In this document: in pieces, positions 1 to 10,964 of the stretch
Numbering within the stretch: position 1 is the first letter of the stretch
Layout: the number at the start of each line of letters is the position of its first letter
Assembly: GCA_032622095.1 (NCBI GenBank)
Contig: CP136067.1
Coordinates: 81,184,705-81,248,704 of the forward strand
Origin: Siphonodentalium dalli
Lineage: Eukaryota; Mollusca; Scaphopoda; Gadilida; Siphonodentaliidae
Direction: 5' to 3'
Length of the DNA: 64,000 nucleotides
Made by a program: the position numbers and the translations under genes
The notes under the pieces: generated by a model
What the model was told of the DNA's origin: nothing
Database searches by the model: none
What the model saw: only the letters and a program-made list of their open reading frames with translations

Positions 1-203
1 AAATGAAAGTCCCGTAACACAGTGTAAAAACAGATTTGACCTCGGCACGTGAAAAGTTGACCTCGGATCTGAAAATCAATAGGCCTATGTTACTCCTGGC
101 CCGAAAATACCCCCACATACCAAGTTTCATCAAAATCGGGTCGGCCGTTTTCGAGTTCATCGATTACACACACACAAACAGATCTTCCAAAATATATAAT
201 AGA
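1..203 (-). mobile_element. Helitron-like element, 5' portion
   Basis: Read on the minus strand, the element begins TCTATTATATATTTTGG directly after a host A, as Helitron 5' ends do (insertion between A and T). A GTGTGTGTGTAATCGA stretch and an ACTTGGTATG word follow. The same order (TCTATTA start, TCTGT, GTGTGTAAT, ACTCGAA, TTGGTATG) occurs in the better-bounded element at 42228-42649. The element runs off the left edge of the window, so its 3' end is not visible. Confidence 0.45.
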
Positions 204-3181
204 TATGCCATTATAGCCTGCAGGATCGTATCCTCCAAAATTTATGACCACAACAATTCAGCATTGATAAAGCCATCAAGCAAGTTTGTTTTGATTCCAA
301 CTGGGGCATTCTTAGGTCTGAGAAATAACTCTAGTACATATCCATATTTTCAACAGTTGGAAATTTAATGCCTGATGCAATATCAGACAAAAATTAGGTT
401 GAATTTGTTCTGTTACATTAACATAGTTTGATATTCCAACCAGTATCAGTATTTTAGTGTTAAATCAGGGTTTCCGCTATAGGGGCTGTTGGTCCCTTTT
501 AGGGTCCCTTTCCCCATACCCAAATTTCCCCTCTGAGATACATGTATTCCCCTACCCAATCCGCATATTTTATGCCTACACCACTAGAGTACTAGTATCT
601 GCCACTAATAAAACCAACAGGCAATTGATGATACACAAAGATAATTTATTTGCCACTAGCACTGATCTCTAGTGAAACATTTTGCTGGAAAAGAATGCTT
701 TTCATACATCAACAATTATTGCCTTATTCTGAAAGAAATCAAAGCGGATATCGCTAAATACCACGTGGTTGATTCTTCCACCAGCAGCTACATGTATAGG
801 GCTACCATTCCTCTAACCTTTACCCGAAACCCTGGTTTAAATCTGATGTTTTTAGTCCAGACATTGAATATTTGTTCTACTTTCTGTCACTATTTTGAAC
901 TGAGATGGCCATCTGTTAGAGTATCCCACCATATTGGGGTATCAGGTTAGAAATATCCAACAGTTTTAAAATCTACTATATACTAGATTTAAAATTCTAA
1001 CCCATGGGGGGATGCATGTGGAATGTCCTTGACTTTGAAAGTTTGGATTGGACCAAGATGGGGCTGTGCAGTTGGAAATTTTAAGTTGGACTCTTTTCCA
1101 ACTAAGAATCTGGTGCAATACATAATATATTGACTGGTGTATTTAATATAAATTATACATGGCCAGGGTTCACGTTGTACAGTATGTGGCATTGTGGCCA
1201 ATGGTTAATATTTTTTTTAAATGGCAAAAAAAAAATTATTTTCACCAAACTTTGTAGCCAAAAAGTTTCAAAGCTACCGTACTAGTACCGGTATATAGTC
1301 AACCAAACATTTTGGCCAAAACGTTTCAAGGCTACAGTCAGATTTCACCTCGCTGATTATCATCAGATCTTCACAAACCCTGTAATAATTTAACAGGTAA
1401 TTAGCAGATGCTCGCCCGTGTATGGGTAACAATTCTATCAGAAGCGTGCATCAATAAATTATCAAAACAATGATGATAAACTGCTAGAATGGTGCTCTTT
1501 CAAAATCAAATGACAATACTTTACTGCTTTGTGGTTTCAAAATATGACAATGTACCACACATGTAGCTCATTGCTATACGTTACTGGCTGGACCTTCATG
1601 TAGTTTAGTTTTTGCTATTCCCATCCATGCACATTTCCTTTGTATTTATTGTCCAACTCAAAATATATCTGGTTTTCTGAATGATCCCTTATTCAGGTTT
1701 GTTTTAATTTGGTCAAAGTTTAAAGGCCCATTTAATTTTTGAGTCACTGATTATATTTTTTATAGTGCCTTGATATACGGTTTTAATAACAATCTGTGAC
1801 ATAAAATGTGATTAAAATACTATAATGCATCACCATTTGGAACGTCTGTGTCTAAAAAGATGTCCATAGAGTAATCGAAAATAGCTGAAATCATAGAAAC
1901 ATCCCCCCCCTTTGGCTCCCAGAATGCAACAGAATTCAATCTAAGATATAGAGTTATTCCCCTTCCATTGAAAATAATACAATAATGAAACTTAAGCACA
2001 GAAAACATGTTGATACATCAACAAATGCCACATGTTCACCAGATAAGTTGATAATACAATGTTTTGGAGCTTCCTCTTTCAAATGGTATATACATGTAAT
2101 ATGGCATATATTTTGTATAATGTGATCTGGGGGTTCGAAAATTAAGTGGGCCTTTAACCAAACAAATTCAGAAATGGCCAAAAAATAGGCCCAAAAATTT
2201 GTTCTGGCCAGTGTGAACTATGGACATGGGTGGTGTCTTGAAACTTACCGGTACATATTCATTCAACTTTCAATATGTATAAGATTAAAGTTTAGCAAGG
2301 GAAGCCTACATGTAACTGTTTTGGTATAGCATTTGTCGGTATGAGTTCTCATAAGTTGCTTGTTAAGTATGATATCTTACATGTAGGTGATAAGTATTTG
2401 GTATACAATAATATGTTTATAGTTTAGTGGGTTTACTGATTTCTCTTGCGTTAAGCTCTTCAAGTGCTTCAATATGTATACATATATTTAAATTGAAAAA
2501 CTCAACTACTGTAGTTGATCAGGGTTTGCACTGTTTGAAGAGACAATTTACATGTATTTATTATGAACTACATTGTAGCTGTTGTTGTGATTGATTCATT
2601 ATCCTCAGAGTTCACATACACTTATTCCAAAGATTTTAATACGGGAAATGTGTTTCTGGAAATTGCAGAGTAAATTTCTCAATTGGAAAAAGAAAGTTTT
2701 AGGCTTCATGAACTTTGTTATTTAAAAAAATAACTCATTGTTTCCACTAAGTTTATGCAGTTATGATCGAAAAGTTTAAAGACATATTCTATGACCCGCT
2801 TGTTATAGTAATTTATCTTCAAACTTTCGATTACATGCGTAACTATTAAATAAAAGTTAATCTAAACAAGAGTTATTTTTGTAATTTAATCCCAATTTTG
2901 GTTAAAAATATCTTGTTTCCCCAATATATTTCCATAAAATTAGATAAGATCTTTGCAATGTCAATTTATGTCATTGGGGGGAAAAAACACCTGTCATTCA
3001 GGCCCCCAGTTGCAGAAAAACTTTTATTTTCATTGGTCAGTCAATTGAAATAAACAATTCTGGCATCTTTCCAAACTTCTGGCAATGTAGTCTAGAAACT
3101 AGTTCATGTACCTGTGCTTTCTGGAAGAGTGACCACGACCAATTAAGTTTACCGATGTACATGAACAGCATTGTCCTAAAT
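204..3181. other. Non-coding stretch, presumed SDR intron
   Basis: About 3 kb of AT-rich DNA upstream of the first visible SDR exon. I see no exon with splice signals and no Rossmann GxxxGxG-coding segment on either strand. It carries scattered TACATGTA words and fragments related to dispersed repeats that mention 'ttccaac/gttggaa' (for example 350-370 and 1070-1110). The ORFs here are short and lack family features. Confidence 0.5.
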
Positions 3182-3404
3182 AATAGACCCCTATTAAAAC
3201 CACAACAGAATTATGGGACATTTTTCAGGATTTAGTCGGAAATATGGCTTGTTGCCATTCATCGGAAAGCTCTGTCGGAAATATGGCTTGTTGCCATTCA
3301 TCGGAAAGCTCTCACCGAGAGCTTTCCGATGAATGGCAACAAGCCATATTTCCGACTAAAACCTGAAAAATTTTCCCATAATTCTGTTGTGGTTAAAGGG
3401 TCAT
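3182..3404. mobile_element. Hairpin MITE family HP1, copy 1
   Basis: Nearly perfect inverted repeat. The left arm runs from ACCACAACAGAATTATGGG through GTCGGAAATATGGC to the loop near CTCACCGAGAG, and the right arm is its reverse complement. The left arm contains an extra internal tandem copy of about 40 bp (GTCGGAAATATGGC...GGAAAGCTCT), so the foldback is asymmetric. The terminal TAATGCCC seen in other copies is degraded here. The same family recurs eight times between 29.3 and 36.5 kb. Confidence 0.85.
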
Positions 3405-3694
3405 ATTATTGTACTAGTATAACATTAACATATACTTTAGGCATTATTGTACTAGTATAACATTAACATATACTTTAGGCATTATTGTACTAGTATAACA
3501 TTAACATATACTTTGGGCATTATTGTACTAGTATAACATTAACATATACTTTGGGCATTATTGTACTAGTATAACATTAACATATACTTTGGGCATTATT
3601 GTACTAGTATAACATTAACATATACTTTGGGCATTATTGTACTAGTATAACATTAACATATACTTTGGGCATTATTGTACTAGTATAACATTAA
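3405..3694. repeat. 38-bp tandem repeat, about 7.6 copies
   Basis: Unit starts ATTATTGTACTAGTATAAC and ends ACTTT(A/G)GGC. Unit starts are at 3405, 3443, 3481, 3519, 3557, 3595, 3633 and a partial unit at 3671. The first two units carry ACTTTAGGC and the later ones ACTTTGGGC. There are no spacers, so this is a minisatellite and not a CRISPR array. It abuts hairpin MITE HP1 copy 1 and ends about 90 bp before an SDR exon. Confidence 0.95.
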
Positions 3695-3782
3695 TTGCTA
3701 AATAAGTGACAGCCTAATGATTTATGCTTTAATATGATTAAATTATTGAATATTACATATGTACATGTATGTCCACTTTCAG

Positions 3783-3868
3783 ATTGCATATTCTCCAGTT
3801 AGACTTGACAGACAGCAAACAAATTGAAAGTGCTGTTGATAGTGTCAAAACAGAGGTGGGCGAGGAGG
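3783..3868 (+). CDS. SDR9C-like dehydrogenase, first exon in window
   Basis: Internal exon encoding LHILQLDLTDSKQIESAVDS followed by VKTEVGEEG, the typical stretch of short-chain dehydrogenases between beta-strand 3 and the LWGLVNNA segment. It contains the conserved D-L-T-D acidic motif that contacts the adenine ring in this superfamily. It follows an acceptor (ACTTTCAG) and ends at a GTGAGT donor. It enters with one base completing a codon and leaves in phase 1, which matches the next exon. The N-terminal exons with the TGxxxGxG cofactor loop are not found in 1-3780 and must lie upstream of the window. Confidence 0.93.
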
Positions 3869-5610
3869 GTGAGTAATTTTATTCATTCTAAAGATGAATA
3901 CTCACTAAAGAATACTGGTTCACTCCCAAATCCCCGTTTGGTTTCTTGCTGAATTAAAATATTGCAAATAGTTTTGGTATGATTGCCCCCTGAACAAATT
4001 AAGAGTAAATGTACATAGTTCTGGTATGATTAATAGTAAATGCACATAGTTCTGGCATGATTAATAGTAAATTTATGCACATATTTCTGGCATGATTAAT
4101 AGTAAATGCACATATTTATGGTATTATTAACTCAAAATATTTATGTCCATCTGTCTATGAACACAACTTTGTCAGAGTCCGTATCCCTACATTTTTCAGT
4201 AATTTTTTTTTCAACTTGGCAAATTTATTTAGTACCATGGGATCATGTGCACCTGCGATTAAGAGGTCCGTCCAACTTTTTTTTGTAGAGTTATCCCCAT
4301 TTTTTCAACTTATAAATATTTTTCAAAATGCATAATTTAATTATATTTTTTTTTTTAATTTTTCTATGGACTGAGATAATCTACCAAAATATCGTATATT
4401 CCTTCCCTGTACCCAGAGAAGCTAGGAAATAGGTCCCAGAGATGTTTTTTGCAGATACAGTCTCACATGATCGGAGTTACATGTGGGTTTGTATCGCCAA
4501 AAATGGACTCTAAGATCTAATTCCTTGTTCTCTCATCTCATGTCAAATATATATCTATTATATATTTTGACAATGTGTGTTTGTCTGTGTTTCAGCCTAC
4601 ATTATTCCATGATCGTTTTTGAGCTTCACCCAGGTCGGGCAAAGATGCAAAATTGGCTTACTAGCAAAATCGGGCTCAGTAAGCCAATTCGATCTCTCGT
4701 TTTAATGTGTTTTGTCAACACACACCTGACTTTGCTAGGTGCCGCGAAAATGCGACATCCAAATTTCAACCCATCATTTAGGACTCATTAGCACGCTTTA
4801 AAAACCACCATTGTTTCACCTACTCGTAACGGCGTTAATCCCTTTATTTGGTGTTACTTATTGTTCATTTGATAATTCCAGTGACTGTTTCATAGCTTTG
4901 TTCTCGCTCATAAGTTTCTTTTCGAAATGTTCTTGGGCCGGAAATGATAAATTGTGACAGCAGCAGAAAATTTTCACAAGGAACACTTTTGATTGGCTGT
5001 TTATATATCTGGCGAAATGCTTGCAAACACCTTTATGATTAGTGCTCTTTATAAAATCTACGGAAGACTGCTTCAGTTTTTCGGAACAAATACATTCTAG
5101 CCGTCATTTTACCACTCTCGTAGCCGGTTTTTCCTACCGCTCTCGGTGCAAAAACGTTAATGAGGTCGAGACACGGGTAATCGTGATAACGAGTTCATTT
5201 CATTGTCAATCTTCACACTTCCGTATTTGATCTTTGTTATTTTGTGATTGTCTGTTCGTGCTTCCATACTAATGTTCTCTTAACCATGAAAATAATGTGA
5301 ATTTGCGAAATAATATCCTCCAATCAATTTTCTTGCAACCAAAAACTTACCTTGACCTTTGTTAACAGATTGTCTTAAAAAAATGACGTGGATGGCCATC
5401 ACCAGACTTGCGCTACTAACTTAACCAGGGAATTAATGCCATTACGAATAGGTGAGACAGTGGTGGTTTTTAAAGCGTGCCAATGCGTCCTAAATGATGG
5501 GTTGAAAATTGGATGTCGCATTTTCACGGCACCTGGCAAAGTCAGGTGTGCATTGACAAAACACATTAAAACGAGATATCGAATTGGCTTACTGAGCACG
5601 ATTTCGCTAG

Positions 5611-5984
5611 TACCGCTATACTTAAAGTAATTGACCACCAATAACGTGGTGTCACCCCGTTAATACCGCGGTACTATACCGCGGTATCCTCCAATACCGC
5701 TTGTTAATGCGAACAAGTATGTGGGAGTAAATACCTGCCCTCAAGAGTTCCATGAAAATTACTGCGGTATTCAAAAAAATTAATGCAGTGCCCGCTAAAA
5801 GACCGCGTTATTCAAAACAATTAATGCGGTGCCCGCTAAAAGACTGCGGTATCATTATCGCCCAATACCGTAACTCCACCGCCGTGACCATCTCGATACC
5901 GTTACCGTTTATTACCGGCATCACCGCGGTCATAACCGGGGTATCACCCCGTTTTTCTGGTCAATTACTTTGAGAATAGCGGTA
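5611..5984. mobile_element. ACCGCGGTAT-rich MITE, copy 1
   Basis: TIRs read TACCGCTATACTTAAAG...TTGACC on the left and the reverse complement of TACCGCTATTCTCAAAG...TTGACC on the right. The interior is full of ATACCGCGGTAT-type self-complementary words, so it can fold many ways. It is bounded by TA on both sides, consistent with a Tc1/mariner- or similar TA-targeting transposase acting in trans. It has no coding capacity. Confidence 0.85.
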
Positions 5985-6848
5985 ACTCCGAAGGCCTGAT
6001 TCTCCAACGCCCATAACTCCGAAGGTCCGATTCTCCGAAGGTCTGATTCTCCGAAGATTTTGTTTTATCGGGGTATTATCGTTTACTAAATAGTGTACAG
6101 TCCAGTGGCGAAGCCAAGGGGTCCCAAAATTCCTACTGCCCCCATTAAATCTCTACTTGCTATTTCAGACAATATGGGCCCCTACCAAAACATGTCCAAT
6201 GTCATGTAAACGCCCGGAAAACGTTCATGGGGCATCAACATATTCAAACTTTTCCTACTGCCCCCACCTAAATGGGAATTCTGGCCCGCCACTGATGATA
6301 CACCAGATACTATAACGATACGTTGGCCCATGAGATGCCAGAGTAAAATGTACAGGGGTGAACGGGGAAGAACTTGTCCTTTTTTCATATATAAAATGAA
6401 CTTGATTGCATCAAATCACCCCAATGCAGTCGGATGTGCACAGTTTAATCATATTAATTGTATTATGACGTACATTGTGGCAAAATAATTGTATTTCTTA
6501 CATAAATTTAAGCATTCTGTGGAAAATTAAGGCTTGTCGCACACTACTGGTGGTGTAGATATCACCTTATTATATAAATACATAGTTAACGTTTCCAATA
6601 TATGAGGGCCCCTTTCCCCCTTTTCGTACGCCGGATTCCACCCATTTTGGACCGTACGCCGGATTCCAGACGTCAATTTGAAGCTGGACGCCGGATTCCA
6701 GGGTTAATTTGAAACTGGACGCCGGATTCCAGTATCAATTTGAAGCTGGAGGTCGGATTCCATGGTAAATTTGAAGCTGGATTCCTGATTCTCTACATGT
6801 ACATGTTCCATACAAAATATAACCATACGCGAGGGATTTCCGGACGTT
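5985..6848. other. Spacer between two MITE copies
   Basis: DNA trapped between two direct MITE copies. It begins with a short array of GATTCTCCGAAGG words (about 5996-6055) and includes the ACGCCGGATTCCA minisatellite. No coding region is recognised. It appears to have moved together with the MITEs as one TA-flanked unit. Confidence 0.6.
6620..6790. repeat. Degenerate minisatellite, ACGCCGGATTCCA core
   Basis: Five to six imperfect units of about 36-40 bp share the core ACGCCGGATTCCA followed by a variable TTTGAAGCTGG spacer; the last unit is altered to GGTCGGATTCCA. It lies inside the composite insertion 5611-7191. Confidence 0.75.
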
Positions 6849-7191
6849 TACCGCTATACTTAATTGACCACCAATAACGTGGTGTCACCCCCTTAAAATG
6901 GCGGTACTATACCGCGGTATCCTCCAATACCGCGGTACTGATACCGCTTGTTAACGCGAACAAGTATGTGTGAGTAAATACCTCCCCTCAAAGAGTTCCA
7001 TGAAAATCACTGCGGTATTCAACAAAATTAATGCGGTGCCCGCTAAAAGACCGCGGTATCATTATCACCCAATACCGTAATTCCACCACCATGACCGTCT
7101 CGATACCGCTACCATTTATTACCGGTATCACCGCGGTCATGACCGGGGTATCACCCCGTTTTTCTGGTCAATTACTTTGAGAATAGCGGTA
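6849..7191. mobile_element. ACCGCGGTAT-rich MITE, copy 2
   Basis: Same orientation, TIRs and interior as the copy at 5611-5984, with small indels (343 against 374 bp). Its right TA (7190-7191) joins directly to the continuation of the interrupted TIR of the host element. The two copies plus the intervening 0.86 kb behave as one composite insertion. Confidence 0.85.
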
Positions 7192-7221
7192 AGCCAATTT
7201 TGCATATTTGCCCGACTTGTC

Positions 7222-7557
7222 ACCTTGTCGTTGATATTGGTGGTTGTTTTCAGCGGCAAATGAACAGGTTTGTTGAGGTCACCTGACATCAAAATTGCAA
7301 AAGCATCTTTTGTTGCTGCAGTTTTATGGGACTCCAAATTTGAATTACCACCTGATTCACTTTCGAGCGAAAATCTTATGTAGGGCCCAAGAAACGCGAC
7401 CGTGTCGTCAGTTTTCGTAGATGCACTACACCCGGTGAGCACTTTCTCGTTACGTCCAACAGCAACTTTAATCCGGAGATTTTGTTGGTCGATTTGTGGC
7501 TCGTTATCATACGGGGACGGCAGGTAGACAACCTTCTTGGTTATGCTGTCCCCGATA
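7222..7557 (-). other. Possible captured coding fragment, unknown
   Basis: On the minus strand an open stretch of about 110 codons begins near an AG (AATGAG) with AIGDSITKKVVYLPSPYDNE. It continues through VGRNEKVLTGCSASTKTDDT and ends with NINDKVTS, where it runs into the transposon TIR. Codon usage and composition look more protein-like than neighbouring ORFs, but I recognise no family and see no ATG or complete gene. It may be a host exon fragment next to the transposon, or chance. Confidence 0.2.
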
Positions 7558-8045
7558 GCTCATTGAATGTTATACTATTACACTGTATATATTTGTATAT
7601 ATCATATGAATGAGTTATGAATAAATAATCATAGTCATACTGGCCGGCCGCAAAACTATTAAAGACATCTGCGAGAGTCGCCTAGTCGTTGACCTCGCAG
7701 CCAAACCATGGCTTTATTTGTTTTGGCCCCGATATTATGGATAATATTACAAACATTTTAATTTGTAACATTTACAAATTTAAAACCGCATGATTTATGA
7801 TATAAAACGGAAGCTACTCCGTGATTACTCCCCTTGGGAAAAGTATACGTTCCGGTCTTTAAATCGTCAACCGCCGGACGGCGTCTTTGGGCATTCCAGG
7901 AAGAGATTATTTTTGCGGTGAGATGAATTTTGCGCTTAACTACCTTACCATGAAAATATATGCAATAAAAAATTTCGGGGCAGCTAGAAAAAAACGGGTG
8001 GGCGGGGATGTAAATCTAGCATATTTTTTATTTTGGCCTAAGCAT

Positions 8046-9154
8046 GGAATTTTCGTTTACATAATAATTAGTACAATTTGGAATTTAGAGGTTCTGAATG
8101 AATAAAACCTTGTCGATACATTGATGTTACCCATTTGTGGGTGTAAACCGCCATGCTCATAGATCTAAAGAAGGCTTAGGGGAAAATTAAACCAGTTGGA
8201 AATTAATTTGTATCCTTTTTTGTACCCAATTCCGGGTAATGAGTGCCAGAAAGTGAAGTGATTGTGAGGTAAGAAAAATTTAACATTTTGTCTTGAGGAG
8301 AAAATAAAGATGCAACCAGCAGGTACATTGTATTCCAGCCAGGGTTGGCCGATTTACATCAAGCGATTTAAATAAATGATTTTTTTTCATACAAAACCAG
8401 TTGGACTTGCCGGAGAGCTAGGAATACCCATGACGAACCAATAACATGGTATATACATGTGTATATGTATGATATATAACTGAACAAAGTGAAACATACA
8501 TGTATAACAAAATAGGCATAGCAAGAATAAAACATGTGCAAACACAAGGAAGATAAAGTTTGAACCTGAAGTTAATAACAACCATAAAAAGGAATTATAC
8601 TGTGAGTGAGCGATGCCCGAGACTGAAAACAGAATGGCCAGCCAGAAAATGTGCATCCAAACTAGAGCAGTTACAGGGAGGGTGGGTGGGAAAATTATTA
8701 TTAAAAATGAAAAATTAACTTTGTTGTGGCAAACTTAGAACAAAAGACGCTAAATATTTAAATTAGCCCACAAGTCAGCACAAGTACTCAAATTTACGTA
8801 ATGTTATGGTGTGCGCTGATTGGCTCCGTTAAAACATTTACCTTCGCATGTGAACTTCATTTTTGATAGGCATTATTTCATTGGCATATAGCCGTCATGT
8901 GACCGCGTTAGCTTACACGTGACTGCAGTCACGTGATGTTTACATCATTCTAAATTTAACTGCATAACCACAGCAAACCGGTGATCATGGAGTCGCTGCT
9001 CCACGCGGTAAAGTACTCGTCATGAGTGCATAAATAATTTTACTTCGTAAATATCCTTTATGCTCTAACTCCTATTTTGGGAACCTGCCCTGGTATTTGG
9101 GGAGTGATTGACACAAACACCCGATTGATGGTCCGACTAGTTTATTTCGCCTCT
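8046..9154. repeat. 1.1-kb tandem segmental duplication, copy A
   Basis: Starts GGAATTTTCGTTTACATAAT and ends GTTTATTTCGCCTCT. It is nearly identical to 9185-10362. Only a few substitutions distinguish the copies, such as CCGGAG/CTGGAG, so the duplication is recent. Copy A lacks about 70 bp that copy B has, where B carries a complete MITE. The hydrophobic minus-strand ORF shared by both copies has no gene features. Confidence 0.92.
8916..8935. promoter_or_regulatory. Perfect 20-bp palindrome with two E-boxes
   Basis: CACGTGACTGCAGTCACGTG is exactly self-complementary and holds two CACGTG E-box cores, the type bound by Myc/Max, USF and MITF proteins. It is conserved in both duplicate copies. 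Any regulatory role is inference. Confidence 0.4.
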
Positions 9155-9477
9155 GGTTGTTAATAGTCCAGCCTTGATAAGAATGGAATTTTCGTTTACA
9201 TAATAATTAGTACAATTTGGAATTTAGAGGTTCTGAATGAATAAAACCTTGTCGATACATTGATGTTACCCATTTGTGGGTGTAAACCGCCATGCTCATA
9301 GATCTAAAGAAGGCTTAGGGAAAATTAAACCAGTTGGAAATTAATTTGTATTCTTTTTTGTACCCAATTCCGGGTAATGAGTGCCAGAAAGTGAAGTGAT
9401 TGTGAGGTAAGAAAAATTTAACATTTTGTCTTAAGGAGAAAATAAAGATGCAACCAGCAGGTACATTGTATTCCAGC

Positions 9478-9594
9478 CAGGGTTGGCCGATTTACATCAA
9501 GCGATTTAAATAAATGATTTTTTTTCAAAAAAATCATTGATTTAAATCAAATAAATCGATTTTTTTGATTTATTTAAAAAAATCACCAACCCTG
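9478..9594. mobile_element. MITE with CAGGGTTGG TIRs
   Basis: Terminal inverted repeat CAGGGTTGG...CCAACCCTG enclosing a very AT-rich, self-complementary 117-bp body (AAATCGATTTTTTTGATTTA and similar). The flanking 8-mers ATTCCAGC and ATTGCGGC match at 6 of 8 bases, which may be a decayed target duplication. In copy A of the segmental duplication only the left part remains (about 8340-8390). Confidence 0.75.
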
Positions 9595-10123
9595 ATTGCG
9601 GCATACAAAACCAGTTGGACTTGCTGGAGAGCTAGGAATACCCATGACGAACCAATAACATGGTATATACATGTGTATATGTATGATATATAACTGAACA
9701 AAGTGAAACATATAACAAAATAGGCATAGCAAGAATAAAACATGTGCAAACACAAGGAAGATAAAGTTTGAACCTGAAGTTAATAACAACCATAAAAAGG
9801 AAATATACTGTGAGTGAGCGATGCCCGAGACTGAAAACAGAATGGCCAGCCAGAAAATGTGCATCCAAACTAGAGCAGTTACAGGGAGGGTGGGTGGGAA
9901 AATTATTATTAAAAATGAAAAATTAACTTAGTTGTGGCAAACTTAGAACAAAAGACGCTAAATATTTAAATTAGCCCACAAGTCAGCACAAGTACTCAAA
10001 TTTACGTAATGTTATGGTGTGCGCTGATTGGCTCCGTTAAAACATTTACCTTCGCACGTGAACTTCATTTTTGATAGGCATTATTTCATTGGCATATAGC
10101 CGTCATGTGACCGCGTTAGCTTA

Positions 10124-10143
10124 CACGTGACTGCAGTCACGTG
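10124..10143. promoter_or_regulatory. Perfect 20-bp E-box palindrome, second copy
   Basis: Identical to the palindrome at 8916-8935 and part of the duplicated block. Two CACGTG cores lie 14 bp apart, start to start. Confidence 0.4.
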
Positions 10144-10768
10144 ATGTTTACATCATTCTAAATTTAACTGCATAACCACAGCAAACCGGTGATCATGGAG
10201 TCGCTGCTCCACGCGGTAAAGTACTCGTCATGAGTGCATAAATAATTTTACTTCGTAAAGATCCTTTATGCTCTAACTCCTATTTTGGGAACCTGCCCTG
10301 GTATTTGGGGAGTGATTGACACAAACACCCGATTGATGGTCCGACTAGTTTATTTTGCCTCTATTTTTAGAATAATAGATAGGAGTTATCCCACATGGTA
10401 TGCTCCGAATGAACATGAGCCGTAATACATGTACATGTATGTCCAAAATTTATTGTACCTACATTGTATATTATACCAGACAATTTTAAATAAAATCAAT
10501 ATTAATTGATAGAACCATTTCCAGACAGGGATCTTCGATTCATATTTATTATTATATACCCAGGAAACTATATTAAAGTTGTTGTAGGAAAGAGAGGGAC
10601 CATTGTATAATAGTCACCCTTAATGTATCCCAATTGCACTGCGGGGCGTTATCCTTAGTCCAATTCAGACAGTCACTTGACACCTCTAGTTATTGTCTGT
10701 GCATACCTACATGACCTATTATATACCAGTATACATGTACTAGTAATTACCATCTTCATGATTTTCAG

Positions 10769-10951
10769 GTCTGTGGGGTCTTGTTAATAATGCTGCTCTG
10801 TGCTACTTCTCTGAAATTGAAATGACTGCTGAGAAGATATTTGATCGTGTCTTCAGTGTTAATGTGTTTGGACCAATTCGGATAACTAAAGCTGTTCTTC
10901 CACTGATACGCAAATCAAAAGGGAGGATAATCAACATCTCAAGTGTTCTAG
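10769..10951 (+). CDS. SDR9C-like dehydrogenase, NNA/catalytic-Ser exon
   Basis: This exon encodes GLWGLVNNAALCYFSEIEMT, then a helix ending in FSVNVFGPIRITKAVLPLIR, then KSKGRIINISSVLG. NNA(A) is the SDR structural motif after beta-4 (usually NNAG), and N in SVNVFG is the Asn of the Asn-Ser-Tyr-Lys tetrad. The second Ser of NISSVLG sits where the catalytic Ser lies. The wording LWGLVNNA and IINISSVLG is typical of the SDR9C group: BDH1, retinol dehydrogenases, HSD17B2/6. The acceptor is ATTTTCAG and the donor GTATGG. The exon starts and ends in phase 1 (2 + 60 codons + 1), matching both neighbours. Confidence 0.95.
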
Positions 10952-10964
10952 GTATGGCTGTCTT

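Larger units (their letters stand above)
4635..7215. mobile_element. DNA transposon with long TIRs, split by a nested insertion
   Basis: The left arm (4635 to about 4857) begins TCGGGCAAAGATGCAAAATT. The right arm is its reverse complement and is found in two pieces, about 5423-5610 and 7192-7215. Joining the pieces at TA restores GCTAG-TA-AGCCAATTTTGC, which matches the left arm, so 1579 bp were inserted into the right TIR. Without the insertion the element is about 1.0 kb with arms of roughly 215 bp and no recognisable transposase, so it is non-autonomous. The flanking TSD is unclear. Confidence 0.8.
9185..10362. repeat. 1.1-kb tandem segmental duplication, copy B
   Basis: Second copy of 8046-9154, separated from it by only 30 bp. 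The offset between matching positions grows from 1139 to 1208 because B retains the right half of a MITE (about 9526-9600). B therefore probably shows the ancestral state at this point and A a deletion. Confidence 0.92.

Noticed and set aside
3405-3694. Regular 38-bp repeats resembling a CRISPR array
   Set aside because: Units are contiguous with no unique spacers and the context is a eukaryotic intron; it is a minisatellite.
4483-5641. ORFs sharing LVLMCFVN.HLTL.GA.KMRHP on opposite strands
   Set aside because: The similarity reflects the two arms of a transposon's long TIR, not paralogous genes.
8387-8656. Hydrophobic minus-strand ORF (about 89 codons), repeated at 9583-9864
   Set aside because: It exists in both copies only because the block is duplicated. 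Its hydrophobicity follows from AT-rich DNA, it has no splice or promoter context, and the frame differs by indels between copies.
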